This document shows, one piece after another, positions 13,777 through 21,329 of a DNA stretch of 25,695 nt; positions within the stretch are counted from its first letter, which is position 1; each line of letters starts with the position of its first letter. Below the pieces are notes generated by a model. That model did not search any database. It saw only the letters and a program-made list of their open reading frames with translations, and was not told the origin of the DNA. The stretch covers positions 1-25,695 of the forward strand of contig DASQHM010000145.1 of assembly GCA_035632095.1 (NCBI GenBank). Direction: 5' to 3'. The translations under genes were made by a program, and so were the position numbers. Source of the DNA: DASQHM01 sp035632095 (GTDB lineage: Bacteria; Pseudomonadota; Alphaproteobacteria; Ferrovibrionales; Ferrovibrionaceae).

Positions 13777-14766
13777 ATGCTCAAGCGCCAAATATCGAGA
13801 CTTCAGCTGCTGGCGGTCGGCGCCGGACGCGACGGCACGGTCTCGTTGACGGAGATCATCAACCGCATCTATGCGCAGAACGGCATCGTCGCGACTGCCG
13901 CGCACGAATACGCATCGCGCGACGTCTACAGGAACTACTGCGCCTTTCGGGAAACCGGCAAGCACAAGTATCTCGGCTTCATCGAGGACAGCATCCGCGA
14001 TTGCCCGGTGGAAGCGGTGGTCGGCAACGGCTACGCTTTCGTGCTGGATGTTTTCGCCCGCGCGAGCCAGGGACGCATTCGCTTGATACATCTGCGCCGC
14101 CGCGACCGTGAGGCTTGCCTTCGTTCGCTGGTCGAAAACGCCCGGCTTTATCCCGAAGCTTACAGGTACTATGCCGACGATCCGCGTGCGCTGGTGCCGC
14201 GCGCCGCCGCGTTTCACCTCGGCGACATGACGCGCGAACAATGGGACGCTTTGTCGCTCGAAGCGCGCAAGGCATGGTATTTCGATGCCACTCACCGGCT
14301 GATCGAGACGGGCCGGCATCTGTTCGTCAACAGCATGAGCATCGCGACCGAGGATCTCTCGACTCCGGACGGATTGGCGCGGCTGACCGAATTCGTGCTC
14401 GGGCGGCCCGGCGAGGTGCCGGAGCCCGTGCACCTTAATCGGCACGTGCCGCTCGACTTTACCGACCTGCCGGCGGACCAACGGCTGAGTTTGCACTTTC
14501 TGTTCAACAACCTCGATCTGGCGCGCAGCGCACGCGAAAACTCGTATCTGCTGCACCACGTAGCCGCCCGCTTTCTCGATTGGTGGCGTTATCGAAACGC
14601 CAACCGGGCCGAATTTCCGGCCGAGAACGATGCGTCGCTGGCGCGCGAGCTGGACCTGGCCGAGCATGCCCTTAGCGCGTGCTTGGCGTCAGTGCGAGCG
14701 GAGAAGGAATGTCTGGCAGGCGTGGCTCGCGACATCGGCGGACGGAACCGCGCGGCGCGACGTTGA
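13777..14766 (+). CDS. Sulfotransferase-like protein
   Basis: A 329-residue protein. Near the N-terminus LLAVGAGRDGTVSLTEIINRIY (the GAGRDGT loop at residues 15-21) resembles the phosphosulfate-binding loop of PAPS-dependent sulfotransferases. LIHLRRRDREACLRSLVENARLY (103-125) resembles the second 3'-phosphate contact (R...S). The rest is helical and unfamiliar. It would be cytoplasmic; there is no signal or membrane segment. It lies between a methyltransferase fusion and an acetyltransferase, which fits a set of decorating enzymes acting on a glycan or lipid. Start ATG 13777 has only a weak CGGAGC site. Another nucleotide-binding function is possible. Confidence 0.6.
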   Translation: MLKRQISRLQLLAVGAGRDGTVSLTEIINRIYAQNGIVATAAHEYASRDVYRNYCAFRETGKHKYLGFIEDSIRDCPVEAVVGNGYAFVLDVFARASQGRIRLIHLRRRDREACLRSLVENARLYPEAYRYYADDPRALVPRAAAFHLGDMTREQWDALSLEARKAWYFDATHRLIETGRHLFVNSMSIATEDLSTPDGLARLTEFVLGRPGEVPEPVHLNRHVPLDFTDLPADQRLSLHFLFNNLDLARSARENSYLLHHVAARFLDWWRYRNANRAEFPAENDASLARELDLAEHALSACLASVRAEKECLAGVARDIGGRNRAARR

Positions 14767-14776
14767 CGCGGTGCGC

Positions 14777-15475
14777 CTATTCGGCAGCGTGGGCGCGCGC
14801 CGGCAGCGTTTGCAGAATCCGGATGCAGCCTTCCACGTCGTCATGGGGCAGGGCAGCGATGGTTTCGTGATCCAGCTCCCACCATCTGAGCAGCAGCAGG
14901 CGCTCGCATGTCGACCTGGCGAAGCGCAACCGCGCCTGACGGGCCGGCAGGCCGATCATCACCGCATAGGGTTCGACGTCCTTGGTCACCACGGCGCCGG
15001 CTCCGATCACGGCTCCGTCGCCGATGCTGACGCCCGCTAGGATCACAGCGTTCGCGCCCACCCAGACGTCGTTGCCGAGCCGCGTGTACTTATCAGGCAA
15101 TGCAGCCCTGGTGCCGGCAAGGGCCAGACTGGTGCCGAGACAGTGCAAGGGATGGTCCGGCGCGCCGATGGCGGCGTTGCGCGCGACCGAGCAATAGCGG
15201 CCGATCGTGGTGCGAGGATAAAGTGTCGCCCCGTTGATCTCCGTATAGGCGCCGATGCGGCAATTGCCTTGGACTTCCGTTCCTTCACGCAGCGACACGC
15301 CTGGCTCGAACAGATTGCAGTATTGATCCGCTTCGTGGACCGGAAGATCCTGAATTGTTTTGGCGATCAGATCGACGCGGCTCAAGACAGGCTCCACCAC
15401 GGGAGGCCGCGCCCGGGATGGCGCGGCATTTGTGCGGCCATTGAATCTGATCGGCATTAACGGCGGGTAAACCAT
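14777..15475 (-). CDS. Hexapeptide-repeat O-acetyltransferase (xenobiotic/CatB-like)
   Basis: A 232-residue acyl-CoA-dependent acetyltransferase of the left-handed beta-helix type. Hexapeptide rungs run from about 65 to 175 (REGTEVQGNCRIGAYTEING, TTIGRYCSVARNAAIG, NDVWVGANAVILAGVSIG, AVIGAGAVVTKDV). APDHPLH carries the catalytic-type His loop. The C-terminal RWWELDHETI is typical of the CatB/Vat subgroup. The substrate cannot be read from sequence; the neighbouring methyl- and sulfotransferase-like genes suggest a surface sugar. Convergent with the sulfotransferase-like gene (10-bp gap). ATG 15475 and ATG 15457 are both possible starts; neither has a strong ribosome site. Confidence 0.85.
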   Translation of the reverse strand: MVYPPLMPIRFNGRTNAAPSRARPPVVEPVLSRVDLIAKTIQDLPVHEADQYCNLFEPGVSLREGTEVQGNCRIGAYTEINGATLYPRTTIGRYCSVARNAAIGAPDHPLHCLGTSLALAGTRAALPDKYTRLGNDVWVGANAVILAGVSIGDGAVIGAGAVVTKDVEPYAVMIGLPARQARLRFARSTCERLLLLRWWELDHETIAALPHDDVEGCIRILQTLPARAHAAE

Positions 15476-15523
15476 GCGATCAGCGCCGGCGGTTGACTGA
15501 GTCTGCCCGTCGCCGCACCCTGC

Positions 15524-15694
15524 GGGTCGCAGCGGCTGGACGGAGCGTCACGCGATGAGCTGATCGCCATCCAGAACGCCAAGCTCAAGGCGCTGACGCC
15601 GTTCCTATACGAGAACAGCGCCTTCTATCGCCGCCGCTTCGACCGGCTCGGCCTTGCGCCTTCCGACATCCGATCGGTACCTCAACGAATCTGA
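15524..15694 (+). pseudogene. N-terminal remnant of a phenylacetate-CoA-ligase-type gene
   Basis: The frame ending in TGA at 15692-15694 reads SRDELIAIQNAKLKAL, then FLYENSAFYRRRFDRLGL and APSDIRS. This is the opening of PaaK-like adenylating ligases (roughly 50 of about 430 residues). After DIRS similarity stops and a stop codon follows, so catalytic parts are missing. No good start lies upstream. It looks like a deletion scar from a former ligase gene. Confidence in the family is moderate because the match is short. Confidence 0.6.
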
Positions 15695-15714
15695 AATCCG
15701 TGCATCGCCGGACG

Positions 15715-17469
15715 CTATGCCACCAGGCCCGCTTTCTGTAAGCCTTCGGTCAAATGGCGGTTGGCTTCGGGATCCAAATTAATATTCCACCGGGCACGCT
15801 TGGCGATGAAGCCGGGATGCAGCTGCTCGCAACGGCCGGCCGCTTCGCGGGCCTCTTCGATTCTGCCCAAATGCCCCAAGCAAATGGCAAGCAGATGGTA
15901 GGTATGCGGATAGTCGGGCTTCAGCCGAGCCGCTTCGCGCAAGACACTTAGCGCTTTGTCATAGTCTCGCTCATTGATGTAGGCGCGACCAAGCTGTCCA
16001 TAGTAGATGTGGTTGTGCGGATCGCGCGGGTTGCGCTGCAACGTCCTCTCGAGCAGCGGTATCCCCTCGGCGGTTTCCCCTACAATGTTGAGCCTGTTGC
16101 CCAACGCCAGCCACGCGACGATATTGCTGGGATTGAGCTGCGCGGCAATCCGAGTCTCGGCGATCGAATCCGCGTGCTGATTCGACCAAATCAACGCGCC
16201 GCTCAAGGCGTAATGGGCATTCGACGATTCGTTGTCGAGTGCGACGGCCCGGCGTGCGAGCGCGAGCGCCTTGCTTTCCCAAGCGGCGCGATCGCCCGCG
16301 ATTTCAAACAGCATTTCGCGCTGAAAGGTAAGCGACAAGCCCGCATATGCGTCGGAGTAATTCGGGTCGAGCTCGACGGCCCGCTCGAACATGGCTCGCG
16401 CCTTAGCCATATCGGCGGGCGTAAGCCCATGAAAATGCTCTCGTCCGCGCAGATAGAAATCCCACGCACTCATACTGGCCGGCCGCTTGGTCTCCATCTT
16501 CTTTAGCTCGGCTTTTTCCATTTCCGGCTCGACCGAGCTCACGATCTGCGTCGTGATCTCGTCTTGCAGCGCAAATATGTCGCCGAGCGCGCCGTCGAAT
16601 TTTTTTGCCCAGATATGGTGGCCCAGTTCCGCGTCGATCAATTGCGCGGTCACGCGAATATGGTTTGCGCTCTTCCTTACGCTGCCTTCGAGCACGTAAC
16701 GGGCCGAAAGTTCTCGCGCAACCTGTCGAATGTCGCGCGACTGATGCTTGAAGCTGAAGCTCGAGTTTCGCGCGATTACGGGAAAAGACCGCCAGGCGGC
16801 AAGCAACGTAATTATGTCCTCGGTCAGTCCGTCGCTGAAATACTCCTGCTCCGGATCACCCGACATATTGTCGAACGGCAAGACCGCGATAGCGGGTTTG
16901 CTTGCAACATCCGCCGCAGCAACCGCCGGCGTCGGACTGCCGCCGCAGACAACCCGATAGACGTGGATGGGTTTTTTGATGTTCTTAACAGCGACCTCTC
17001 CCGCATCCTCGACGACCAGGTCCAACTTTCCCTGCACACTTTCGTAGACGACGCCGGAGATACAAGCATGGCCCGGCGCGGACAAGGCCTCCAACCGGGA
17101 GGAGATATTCACTCCGTCTCCGAAGACATCCTGCTCCTGCACGATGATATCGCCGAGATTGACGCCTATGCGGAACTCGAGACGACGGTCTGTCGCGACG
17201 CCGCTGTTTCGCTCGCCCATGCCCTTCTGAAACGCGATCGCGCAGCGGACGGCGTTGACCACGCTCGCAAACTCAGCAAGCAGACCGTCTCCCGTCGTCT
17301 TCACTATCCGCCCCTGGTGCGCCGCGATGCAGGGCTCAATCAACTCGACGCGATGGGCGGTGAGCGCGGCAAGCGTGCCTTCCTCGTCCGTACCCATTAG
17401 TCGCGAATAGCCCGCGACGTCGGCAGCAAGAATGGCGGCGAGGCGTCGTTCGACCCGCTCATCGGCCAT
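15715..17469 (-). CDS. Class III adenylate cyclase with TolB-like and TPR regions
   Basis: A 584-residue protein. The cyclase homology domain (about 5-180) keeps the key residues: metal-binding Asp17 (AADVAGYSRLM) and Asp61 (TTGDGLLAEF), adenine-contact Lys57, and transition-state Asn121/Arg125 (NISSR). It should convert ATP to cAMP as a homodimer. Next is a TolB/FlgO-like region (about 193-320) beginning IAVLPFDNMSGDPEQEYFSDG. TPR repeats follow to the end (AFERAVELDPNYSDAYAGLS, VLREAARLKPDYPHTYHLL). No transmembrane segment is evident. This three-part form is common and expanded in rhizobia, where single members are hard to link to a signal. Confidence 0.92.
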   Translation of the reverse strand: MADERVERRLAAILAADVAGYSRLMGTDEEGTLAALTAHRVELIEPCIAAHQGRIVKTTGDGLLAEFASVVNAVRCAIAFQKGMGERNSGVATDRRLEFRIGVNLGDIIVQEQDVFGDGVNISSRLEALSAPGHACISGVVYESVQGKLDLVVEDAGEVAVKNIKKPIHVYRVVCGGSPTPAVAAADVASKPAIAVLPFDNMSGDPEQEYFSDGLTEDIITLLAAWRSFPVIARNSSFSFKHQSRDIRQVARELSARYVLEGSVRKSANHIRVTAQLIDAELGHHIWAKKFDGALGDIFALQDEITTQIVSSVEPEMEKAELKKMETKRPASMSAWDFYLRGREHFHGLTPADMAKARAMFERAVELDPNYSDAYAGLSLTFQREMLFEIAGDRAAWESKALALARRAVALDNESSNAHYALSGALIWSNQHADSIAETRIAAQLNPSNIVAWLALGNRLNIVGETAEGIPLLERTLQRNPRDPHNHIYYGQLGRAYINERDYDKALSVLREAARLKPDYPHTYHLLAICLGHLGRIEEAREAAGRCEQLHPGFIAKRARWNINLDPEANRHLTEGLQKAGLVA

Positions 17470-17656
17470 GGGATGGGAGCGCCTCCAGAGAAATCTGGGC
17501 TAGGAATTGTATAGGCCTGCACTCGTGATGTCTATTGAACCCGGTATTCGAGAGGGCTCATTCGCGCCGATTGCGCGTTGCTCGCCGATATTCGGTTGGC
17601 GGATAACTTCGGACACGCCGATACGCTATTGATCGCGTCGCACTGCACGTGATTCA

Positions 17657-17674
17657 GGCTCCGAAGCCGGAGCC
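17657..17674 (-). terminator. Hairpin directly after the cupin gene
   Basis: GGCTCCG and CGGAGCC form a perfect 7-bp stem with a 4-base loop, 4 bases past the cupin stop on the minus strand. No T-run follows, so it is only a possible terminator or 3'-end stabiliser. Confidence 0.4.
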
Positions 17675-17678
17675 TCGA

Positions 17679-17981
17679 TCACAGCCCCGATCGGCGCCGC
17701 TTGATCTCGATTTCGATGAAGGCGAATTCGAATGTGTTGGCGTTGATTACGTCGTGCTCCACGCCTTCCTCGCGGAAATAGGGCACGCCGACGGTCAATG
17801 CGGCGTCGCGCGTGCCGTCCGGCTCGACAAGACGCAACGTCCCGGTGGTCAACGGCACGACCACATAGTCGTGCCCGTGCCGGTGATAGCCGGTGGCCGC
17901 ACCGGGCGCGAAACGCCATTCGGTCACGGTGACGCGGTCGTTGTCGATCATCTGCTTCGGCACGGCGCGTTTGTCGGTCAT
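17679..17981 (-). CDS. Small single-domain cupin protein
   Basis: A 100-residue cupin. The first metal motif is recognisable as YHRHGHDYVVVPLTTG (His, His, and Asp in the place often occupied by Glu). The second is VPYFREEGVEHDVIN with its His. Single-domain cupins of this size bind a metal and act as small dioxygenases, isomerases or sensors; the substrate is unknown. Start ATG 17981 overlaps the stop of the metallophosphoesterase gene by ATGA, so translation is coupled and the two proteins probably work together. The frame is open further upstream, but only as a shadow of that gene. Confidence 0.85.
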   Translation of the reverse strand: MTDKRAVPKQMIDNDRVTVTEWRFAPGAATGYHRHGHDYVVVPLTTGTLRLVEPDGTRDAALTVGVPYFREEGVEHDVINANTFEFAFIEIEIKRRRSGL

Positions 17982-18832
17982 GGCATGGCCTCCGGAACCT
18001 CGATGATCTTGGCGGCGAGCGGCGGGCCTTCGTGGGGATAGCCCCATTGATGACTGACCACGCGCGTTTCGCCGAGCCTGTAGTCTACGTTGTAGTGCGT
18101 GTGGCCGTGCAGCCAAAGCGCCGGCTTTAGCCGCAGGATGAGATCTCCGAGTTCCGAGGCGAAGGCCGGCGACAGGCGGTCGCGCTGGAATCGCGGCTCG
18201 ACCGAGCCGGACGCGGGCGCGTGGTGGGTCGCGACAATCGTCGTGCCGGCGAACGGCTGCGCCAGGGTTTCGGCGAGCCAGGCGCGGGCGCGCCGGTGCA
18301 ACATGAGCGCATCCTCGGGCTGGAAAATCCGGCCGGCGCCGAAGTCGATGCGCTGGTGGTCGTACATGCGCTCCGCCGCCAGCTTCATGGAATCGGCCGC
18401 GGGCGCGCCGTCATAGAGCGCGTAGTCGGTCCAAAGCGTCGCGCCGAGGATGCGTAGGGCGCGTCCCCGTATGGCGAATTCGGCCACCGACAGATCGAGG
18501 AAGCGCACCGATCCGCTCGCCGCCGCGGCGGCGGCCAAATCCGCCGGGAACACAGTCAAATCGTGGCGATAATATTCATGGTTGCCGGCCACATAGACAG
18601 CGGGGAGCCCGGGGAACGTGGCGGCGGTCCAGGCAATGCCGGCATCGCCTTCGCATACGTCGCCCAGCACCAAGGCTACGTCCGCTCCGGCGGCGGCCGT
18701 TCGCGCGGCGTCCTGGAAGGCGCGCATCTGCGCGTCGGCTTCGGCTTCGCTTGCGCCGTCGCGAATCAATCGCCGGCGGCGAATGTCCAGATGCATGTCG
18801 GAGAGGAGGGCCAGGCGGGTCGGCTGGGACAC
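17978..18832 (-). CDS. Calcineurin-like metallophosphoesterase
   Basis: A 284-residue two-metal phosphoesterase. Motifs in order: SDMHLD (Asp12, His14), LGDVCEGD (Gly57-Asp58), GNHEYY (Asn84-His85), ATHHAP and GHTHYN. All ligands of the fold are present. There is no signal peptide, so it is cytoplasmic. The substrate (nucleotide, phosphodiester or protein) cannot be deduced. A GTG start at 18832 gives MSQPTRLALLSDMH, the natural beginning of the fold. It is the first gene of a pair with the cupin, divergent from the Kir channel across about 85 bp. Confidence 0.85.
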   Translation of the reverse strand: MSQPTRLALLSDMHLDIRRRRLIRDGASEAEADAQMRAFQDAARTAAAGADVALVLGDVCEGDAGIAWTAATFPGLPAVYVAGNHEYYRHDLTVFPADLAAAAAASGSVRFLDLSVAEFAIRGRALRILGATLWTDYALYDGAPAADSMKLAAERMYDHQRIDFGAGRIFQPEDALMLHRRARAWLAETLAQPFAGTTIVATHHAPASGSVEPRFQRDRLSPAFASELGDLILRLKPALWLHGHTHYNVDYRLGETRVVSHQWGYPHEGPPLAAKIIEVPEAMP

Positions 18833-18918
18833 GGGCTTGGAGAGCGATGCTGGTTGCGCGGCCTGGCGATTGTATACGAATTGCGCCGGGCCGCAGTCTT
18901 TGCATTATCGTAGGCGCA

Positions 18919-19836
18919 ATGACACCGCGGACGCCCATCGATCAAAGCTCGGATGACCCGACCACCGCGGGCGCGCCGCCGCGGCTCATCGGCGGCACGC
19001 GGAATATCCAGCGCATCGGCGAGCCGGCCGGCTGGCGCGATCTTTACCACTGGCTGATGGTGATCACCTGGCCGAGGTTTCTCGGCTTGATGGCCGCCGG
19101 CTATATCGGCGCCAACGTGGTGTTCGCCGGGCTCTATTCGCTCGATCTCGACGGCATCGCCAATACCCATCGGGGTTCCTTCGCCGACGCCTTCTTCTTC
19201 AGCGTGCAGACGATCGCGACCATCGGCTACGGCGTGATGTACCCGCAAACGCTCTACGTCAACCTCGTGGTGACGCTGGAAACCCTGTTCGGAATGATGA
19301 GCATCGCGCTTGCCGCCGGAATCATCTTCGCACGGTTTTCGCGGCCGACGGCGCGCGTGTTGTTCAGCAGCGTCGCGGTGATCGCGCCGCACGACGGCGT
19401 GCCGACCTTGATGTTCCGCGCCGCCAACCGCCGCCGCAACCAGATCCTGGCGGCGGAGGTCGCCGTGGCCGTGGTGCGCAACGAGGTCGCGGCGGAAGGG
19501 CAGATCATGCGCCGGTTCCACGATCTGGCGCTGGTGCGCGACCGCAACCCGGTCTTTGCGCTGACCTGGACGGTGATGCATCAGATCCTGCCGGGCAGCC
19601 CGCTGCACGGCCGCAGCGTCGAAGAGCTATACGAGGCGCAGATCGAGATCGTGGTCACGGTCTCAGGCATCGACGAGACCTTCGCCCAGACCATCTACGC
19701 GCGCCATTCCTACATCACGGAGGATCTGCGCTGGAACGCGCGCTTCGCCGACATTCTCGGCCGGGCGCCCGATGGCCGCCGCACGGTCGACTATCGGCAG
19801 TTTCACGAGATCGTGCCGATCGGCGGGCCGCCCTGA
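18919..19836 (+). CDS. Inward-rectifier (KirBac-type) potassium channel
   Basis: A 305-residue tetrameric inner-membrane K+ channel. Layout: cytoplasmic N-terminus; outer helix (about 52-76); pore helix and selectivity filter QTIATIGYGVMYP with the TIGYG signature at 101-105; inner helix (about 115-140) with Glu121; and a C-terminal immunoglobulin-like gating domain (SRPTARVLFSSVAVI through to about 290). This matches KirBac length and order. Start ATG 18919 comes soon after the divergent metallophosphoesterase gene; a longer open frame upstream overlaps that gene and is not favoured. It ends 7 bp from the convergent S24 repressor. Probable role: membrane potential or osmotic adaptation. Confidence 0.92.
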   Translation: MTPRTPIDQSSDDPTTAGAPPRLIGGTRNIQRIGEPAGWRDLYHWLMVITWPRFLGLMAAGYIGANVVFAGLYSLDLDGIANTHRGSFADAFFFSVQTIATIGYGVMYPQTLYVNLVVTLETLFGMMSIALAAGIIFARFSRPTARVLFSSVAVIAPHDGVPTLMFRAANRRRNQILAAEVAVAVVRNEVAAEGQIMRRFHDLALVRDRNPVFALTWTVMHQILPGSPLHGRSVEELYEAQIEIVVTVSGIDETFAQTIYARHSYITEDLRWNARFADILGRAPDGRRTVDYRQFHEIVPIGGPP

Positions 19837-19843
19837 ACCCCGC

Positions 19844-20434
19844 TCAGCGCCGGCGGCGGCGCTTGTCCACCCAGAGCACCGGCGCTGCCCATTCGATGCG
19901 GGCGCCCTCGATCGGCGGCGCGTTGTAGGAGAGCAGCGTCCAGCGCATCGGATCGGCCCCGCGCATCACCGTTTTCACCAAGGTCGGCCCGTCGGCGATC
20001 TTGACCACGCATTCCGCGCCGACGCAGGCGTCGGGCGAGAAATCGTGCTCGCGCGCGTAATAGATCAAGTCGCCTTCGCGATACGCCGGAAACATGCTGT
20101 CGCCGCGCACTTCGACGGCGATCACGGTCCGCGTCTCGTTGGGCGGCGCGTCCACCTGTTCGAAGCCGCCGCCGAGCGGCGCGTCGTCGAAGGGATAGAC
20201 CTCCGCGCCACCGCCCACGTAGCCGACAAGCGGTACGCTGGTCCGGCCTTCCGAAATCAAATCCGCCGGCGTGCATTCGTAGAGCGCGGCAAACTGCTGC
20301 AGCCGCTCCCCGGTCAGGTCGCTCGCCTCGCGCTCGAGCCTTGAGATCTGGCTAATCGAAAGCCCGACCTTTTCCGAGACGTTCTCGAGCGTTAGGCCCG
20401 CCCGCTTCCTGAGCTCGCGCAATCGATTCTCCAT
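19844..20434 (-). CDS. S24-family (CI/LexA-like) repressor
   Basis: A 196-residue phage-type repressor. An XRE helix-turn-helix occupies about 3-60 (LRELRKRAGLTLENVSEKVG, LSISQISRLEREASDL). A C-terminal S24 peptidase fold has the Ser/Lys dyad at Ser113 (VRGDSMFPAYREGD) and Lys154 (GPTLVKTVM). Self-cleavage on RecA activation is expected for the family. The linker around GYVGGGAEV lacks an obvious Ala-Gly cut site, so cleavage is uncertain. Start ATG 20434 gives MENRLRELRK; earlier in-frame ATGs would run into the operator region. It is divergent from a GcrA-like small gene, with TTGCGC-type repeats between them that are its probable operators. Confidence 0.88.
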   Translation of the reverse strand: MENRLRELRKRAGLTLENVSEKVGLSISQISRLEREASDLTGERLQQFAALYECTPADLISEGRTSVPLVGYVGGGAEVYPFDDAPLGGGFEQVDAPPNETRTVIAVEVRGDSMFPAYREGDLIYYAREHDFSPDACVGAECVVKIADGPTLVKTVMRGADPMRWTLLSYNAPPIEGARIEWAAPVLWVDKRRRRR

Positions 20435-20444
20435 GGCCTGAGCA

Positions 20445-20459
20445 TTGCGCATCGCGCAA
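20445..20459. promoter_or_regulatory. Palindromic operator TTGCGC-N3-GCGCAA
   Basis: A perfect 6-3-6 inverted repeat lies 11 bases upstream of the S24 repressor start codon. Related half-sites occur in the same gap: TTGTCGCAA (20494-20502) and TTGCGC (20522-20527). Several similar sites in a divergent repressor region is the arrangement of phage immunity switches. Confidence 0.6.
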
Positions 20460-20493
20460 ATCAGGGTCAAGAGCATTTCATGCAAAATTTCAC

Positions 20494-20527
20494 TTGTCGC
20501 AAATTCCCCCTACATGCAATATTGCGC
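20494..20527 (+). promoter_or_regulatory. Possible promoter of the GcrA-like gene with half-operators
   Basis: TTGTCG (20494-20499) could be a -35 and CAATAT (20517-20522) a -10, with exactly 17 bp between them. Both boxes coincide with TTGCG/CGCAA half-sites and with the 10-bp palindrome GCAATATTGC (20516-20525), so a repressor bound here would occlude the promoter. Box matches are modest. Confidence 0.35.
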
Positions 20528-20549
20528 TAGGAACAAAATAGGAACACAA
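20528..20549 (+). repeat. 11-bp direct repeat around the ribosome site
   Basis: TAGGAACA occurs at 20528-20535 and 20539-20546, exactly 11 bp apart (one helical turn). The second copy supplies the AGGA ribosome binding site of the ATG at 20554. Confidence 0.5.
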
Positions 20550-20553
20550 CCTT

Positions 20554-20817
20554 ATGGGGAATTCGTTCTGGGATGAGTTTTCAACCTGCCAATGGCTCGA
20601 CGGGGAGCCGGGAAAGCCGGGCTGGGCCGTTCGGTGCGGGGCGCCGGTGGCGCCAGGCTCGGCCTTCTGCGCTGCCCACCGGGCGCGCTGCTATCTGCCG
20701 CCGGGCACCGACGCCTGGCGCTATCGGCAATGGCAGCTTCGCATCGACCTGATGGTGGCCGGGTTCGACGACGCCACCGCCTGCGAGCTCGCGAATACCG
20801 AGGAGGACACGCCATGA
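20554..20817 (+). CDS. Small zinc-motif protein resembling the GcrA C-terminus
   Basis: An 87-residue protein. Its first half matches the C-terminal Cys motif of GcrA, the alphaproteobacterial sigma-70 cofactor: CQWLDGEPG, then VRCGAPVAPGSAFCAAHRARCY. Likely zinc ligands are Cys12, Cys28, Cys39 and His42. The second half is a short helical tail (WRYRQWQLRIDLMVAGFDD). The DNA-binding N-terminal half of GcrA is absent. Start ATG 20554 follows AGGAAC. The stop shares ATGA with the next gene. Divergent placement from the S24 repressor suggests it is repressed by it. Similar small proteins occur in phage-derived regions (recollection, not checked). Confidence 0.75.
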   Translation: MGNSFWDEFSTCQWLDGEPGKPGWAVRCGAPVAPGSAFCAAHRARCYLPPGTDAWRYRQWQLRIDLMVAGFDDATACELANTEEDTP

Positions 20818-21305
20818 GCAAGCATCGCCGCCGTCAAAGCCGTGACATCGACCCCTCGAGCCCCGGGACCTGGGGCCCGGCCAACGAAGCGACGCGCCGC
20901 CGGGCCATCCGATGTCCCGTGCAGATGCTGTTCGAGCGCGGCCACCTCGGCGTCGAGGAAGTCCGCGCCGCGCGCGAAATCGAGCGCGTGTTCGTGGCGC
21001 TCACGGCTGGGCTGTTCGCCAAGGCCTCGTTGCAGGAATCGCGCGGCAGGCGCGTCGACATGGGTGAAATCGCCGCCATGGCCCATGCTCGGCGCTATCG
21101 TCCCTGGGCCGATGCGCTCAGCGCCCGGCACAAGGCCGGCGGGCCGCCGTTGCTCGAAGTCGTCATCGATTGCGTCGTGGACGGCCGTTCGCTCGCCGCC
21201 GTCGAGCGCGACCGGCGCTGGCGGCACGGGCGCGCCGCCGGTTACTTGCGCGAGGGGTTGGAGCTTTACGTGGCGATGGCTGGATGGAAATTCCGGGCGG
21301 CGTGA
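20814..21305 (+). CDS. Unknown basic protein of a phage-type control module
   Basis: A 163-residue protein I do not recognise. It is Arg-rich and helical with no membrane segment or cysteine cluster. A basic N-terminus (KHRRRQSRD) is followed by a region around RCPVQMLFERGHLG and EIERVFVALTAGLF. Near the C-terminus LLEVVIDCVVDGRSLAAVERD has the look of a helix-turn-helix. Together with its position behind a repressor-controlled promoter, it could be a phage late-gene activator or antiterminator-like protein; that is inference only. It starts inside the previous stop codon (ATGA), so translation is coupled. Confidence 0.7.
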   Translation: MSKHRRRQSRDIDPSSPGTWGPANEATRRRAIRCPVQMLFERGHLGVEEVRAAREIERVFVALTAGLFAKASLQESRGRRVDMGEIAAMAHARRYRPWADALSARHKAGGPPLLEVVIDCVVDGRSLAAVERDRRWRHGRAAGYLREGLELYVAMAGWKFRAA

Positions 21306-21329
21306 CCGGCCGCCCGGCGGCGGTTCCGT

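Noticed and set aside
18751..18918. N-terminal extension of the Kir channel (open frame from 18751)
   Set aside because: It lies over the start of the divergent metallophosphoesterase gene, is Arg/Gly-rich and has no Kir similarity; ATG 18919 gives a normal-length channel.
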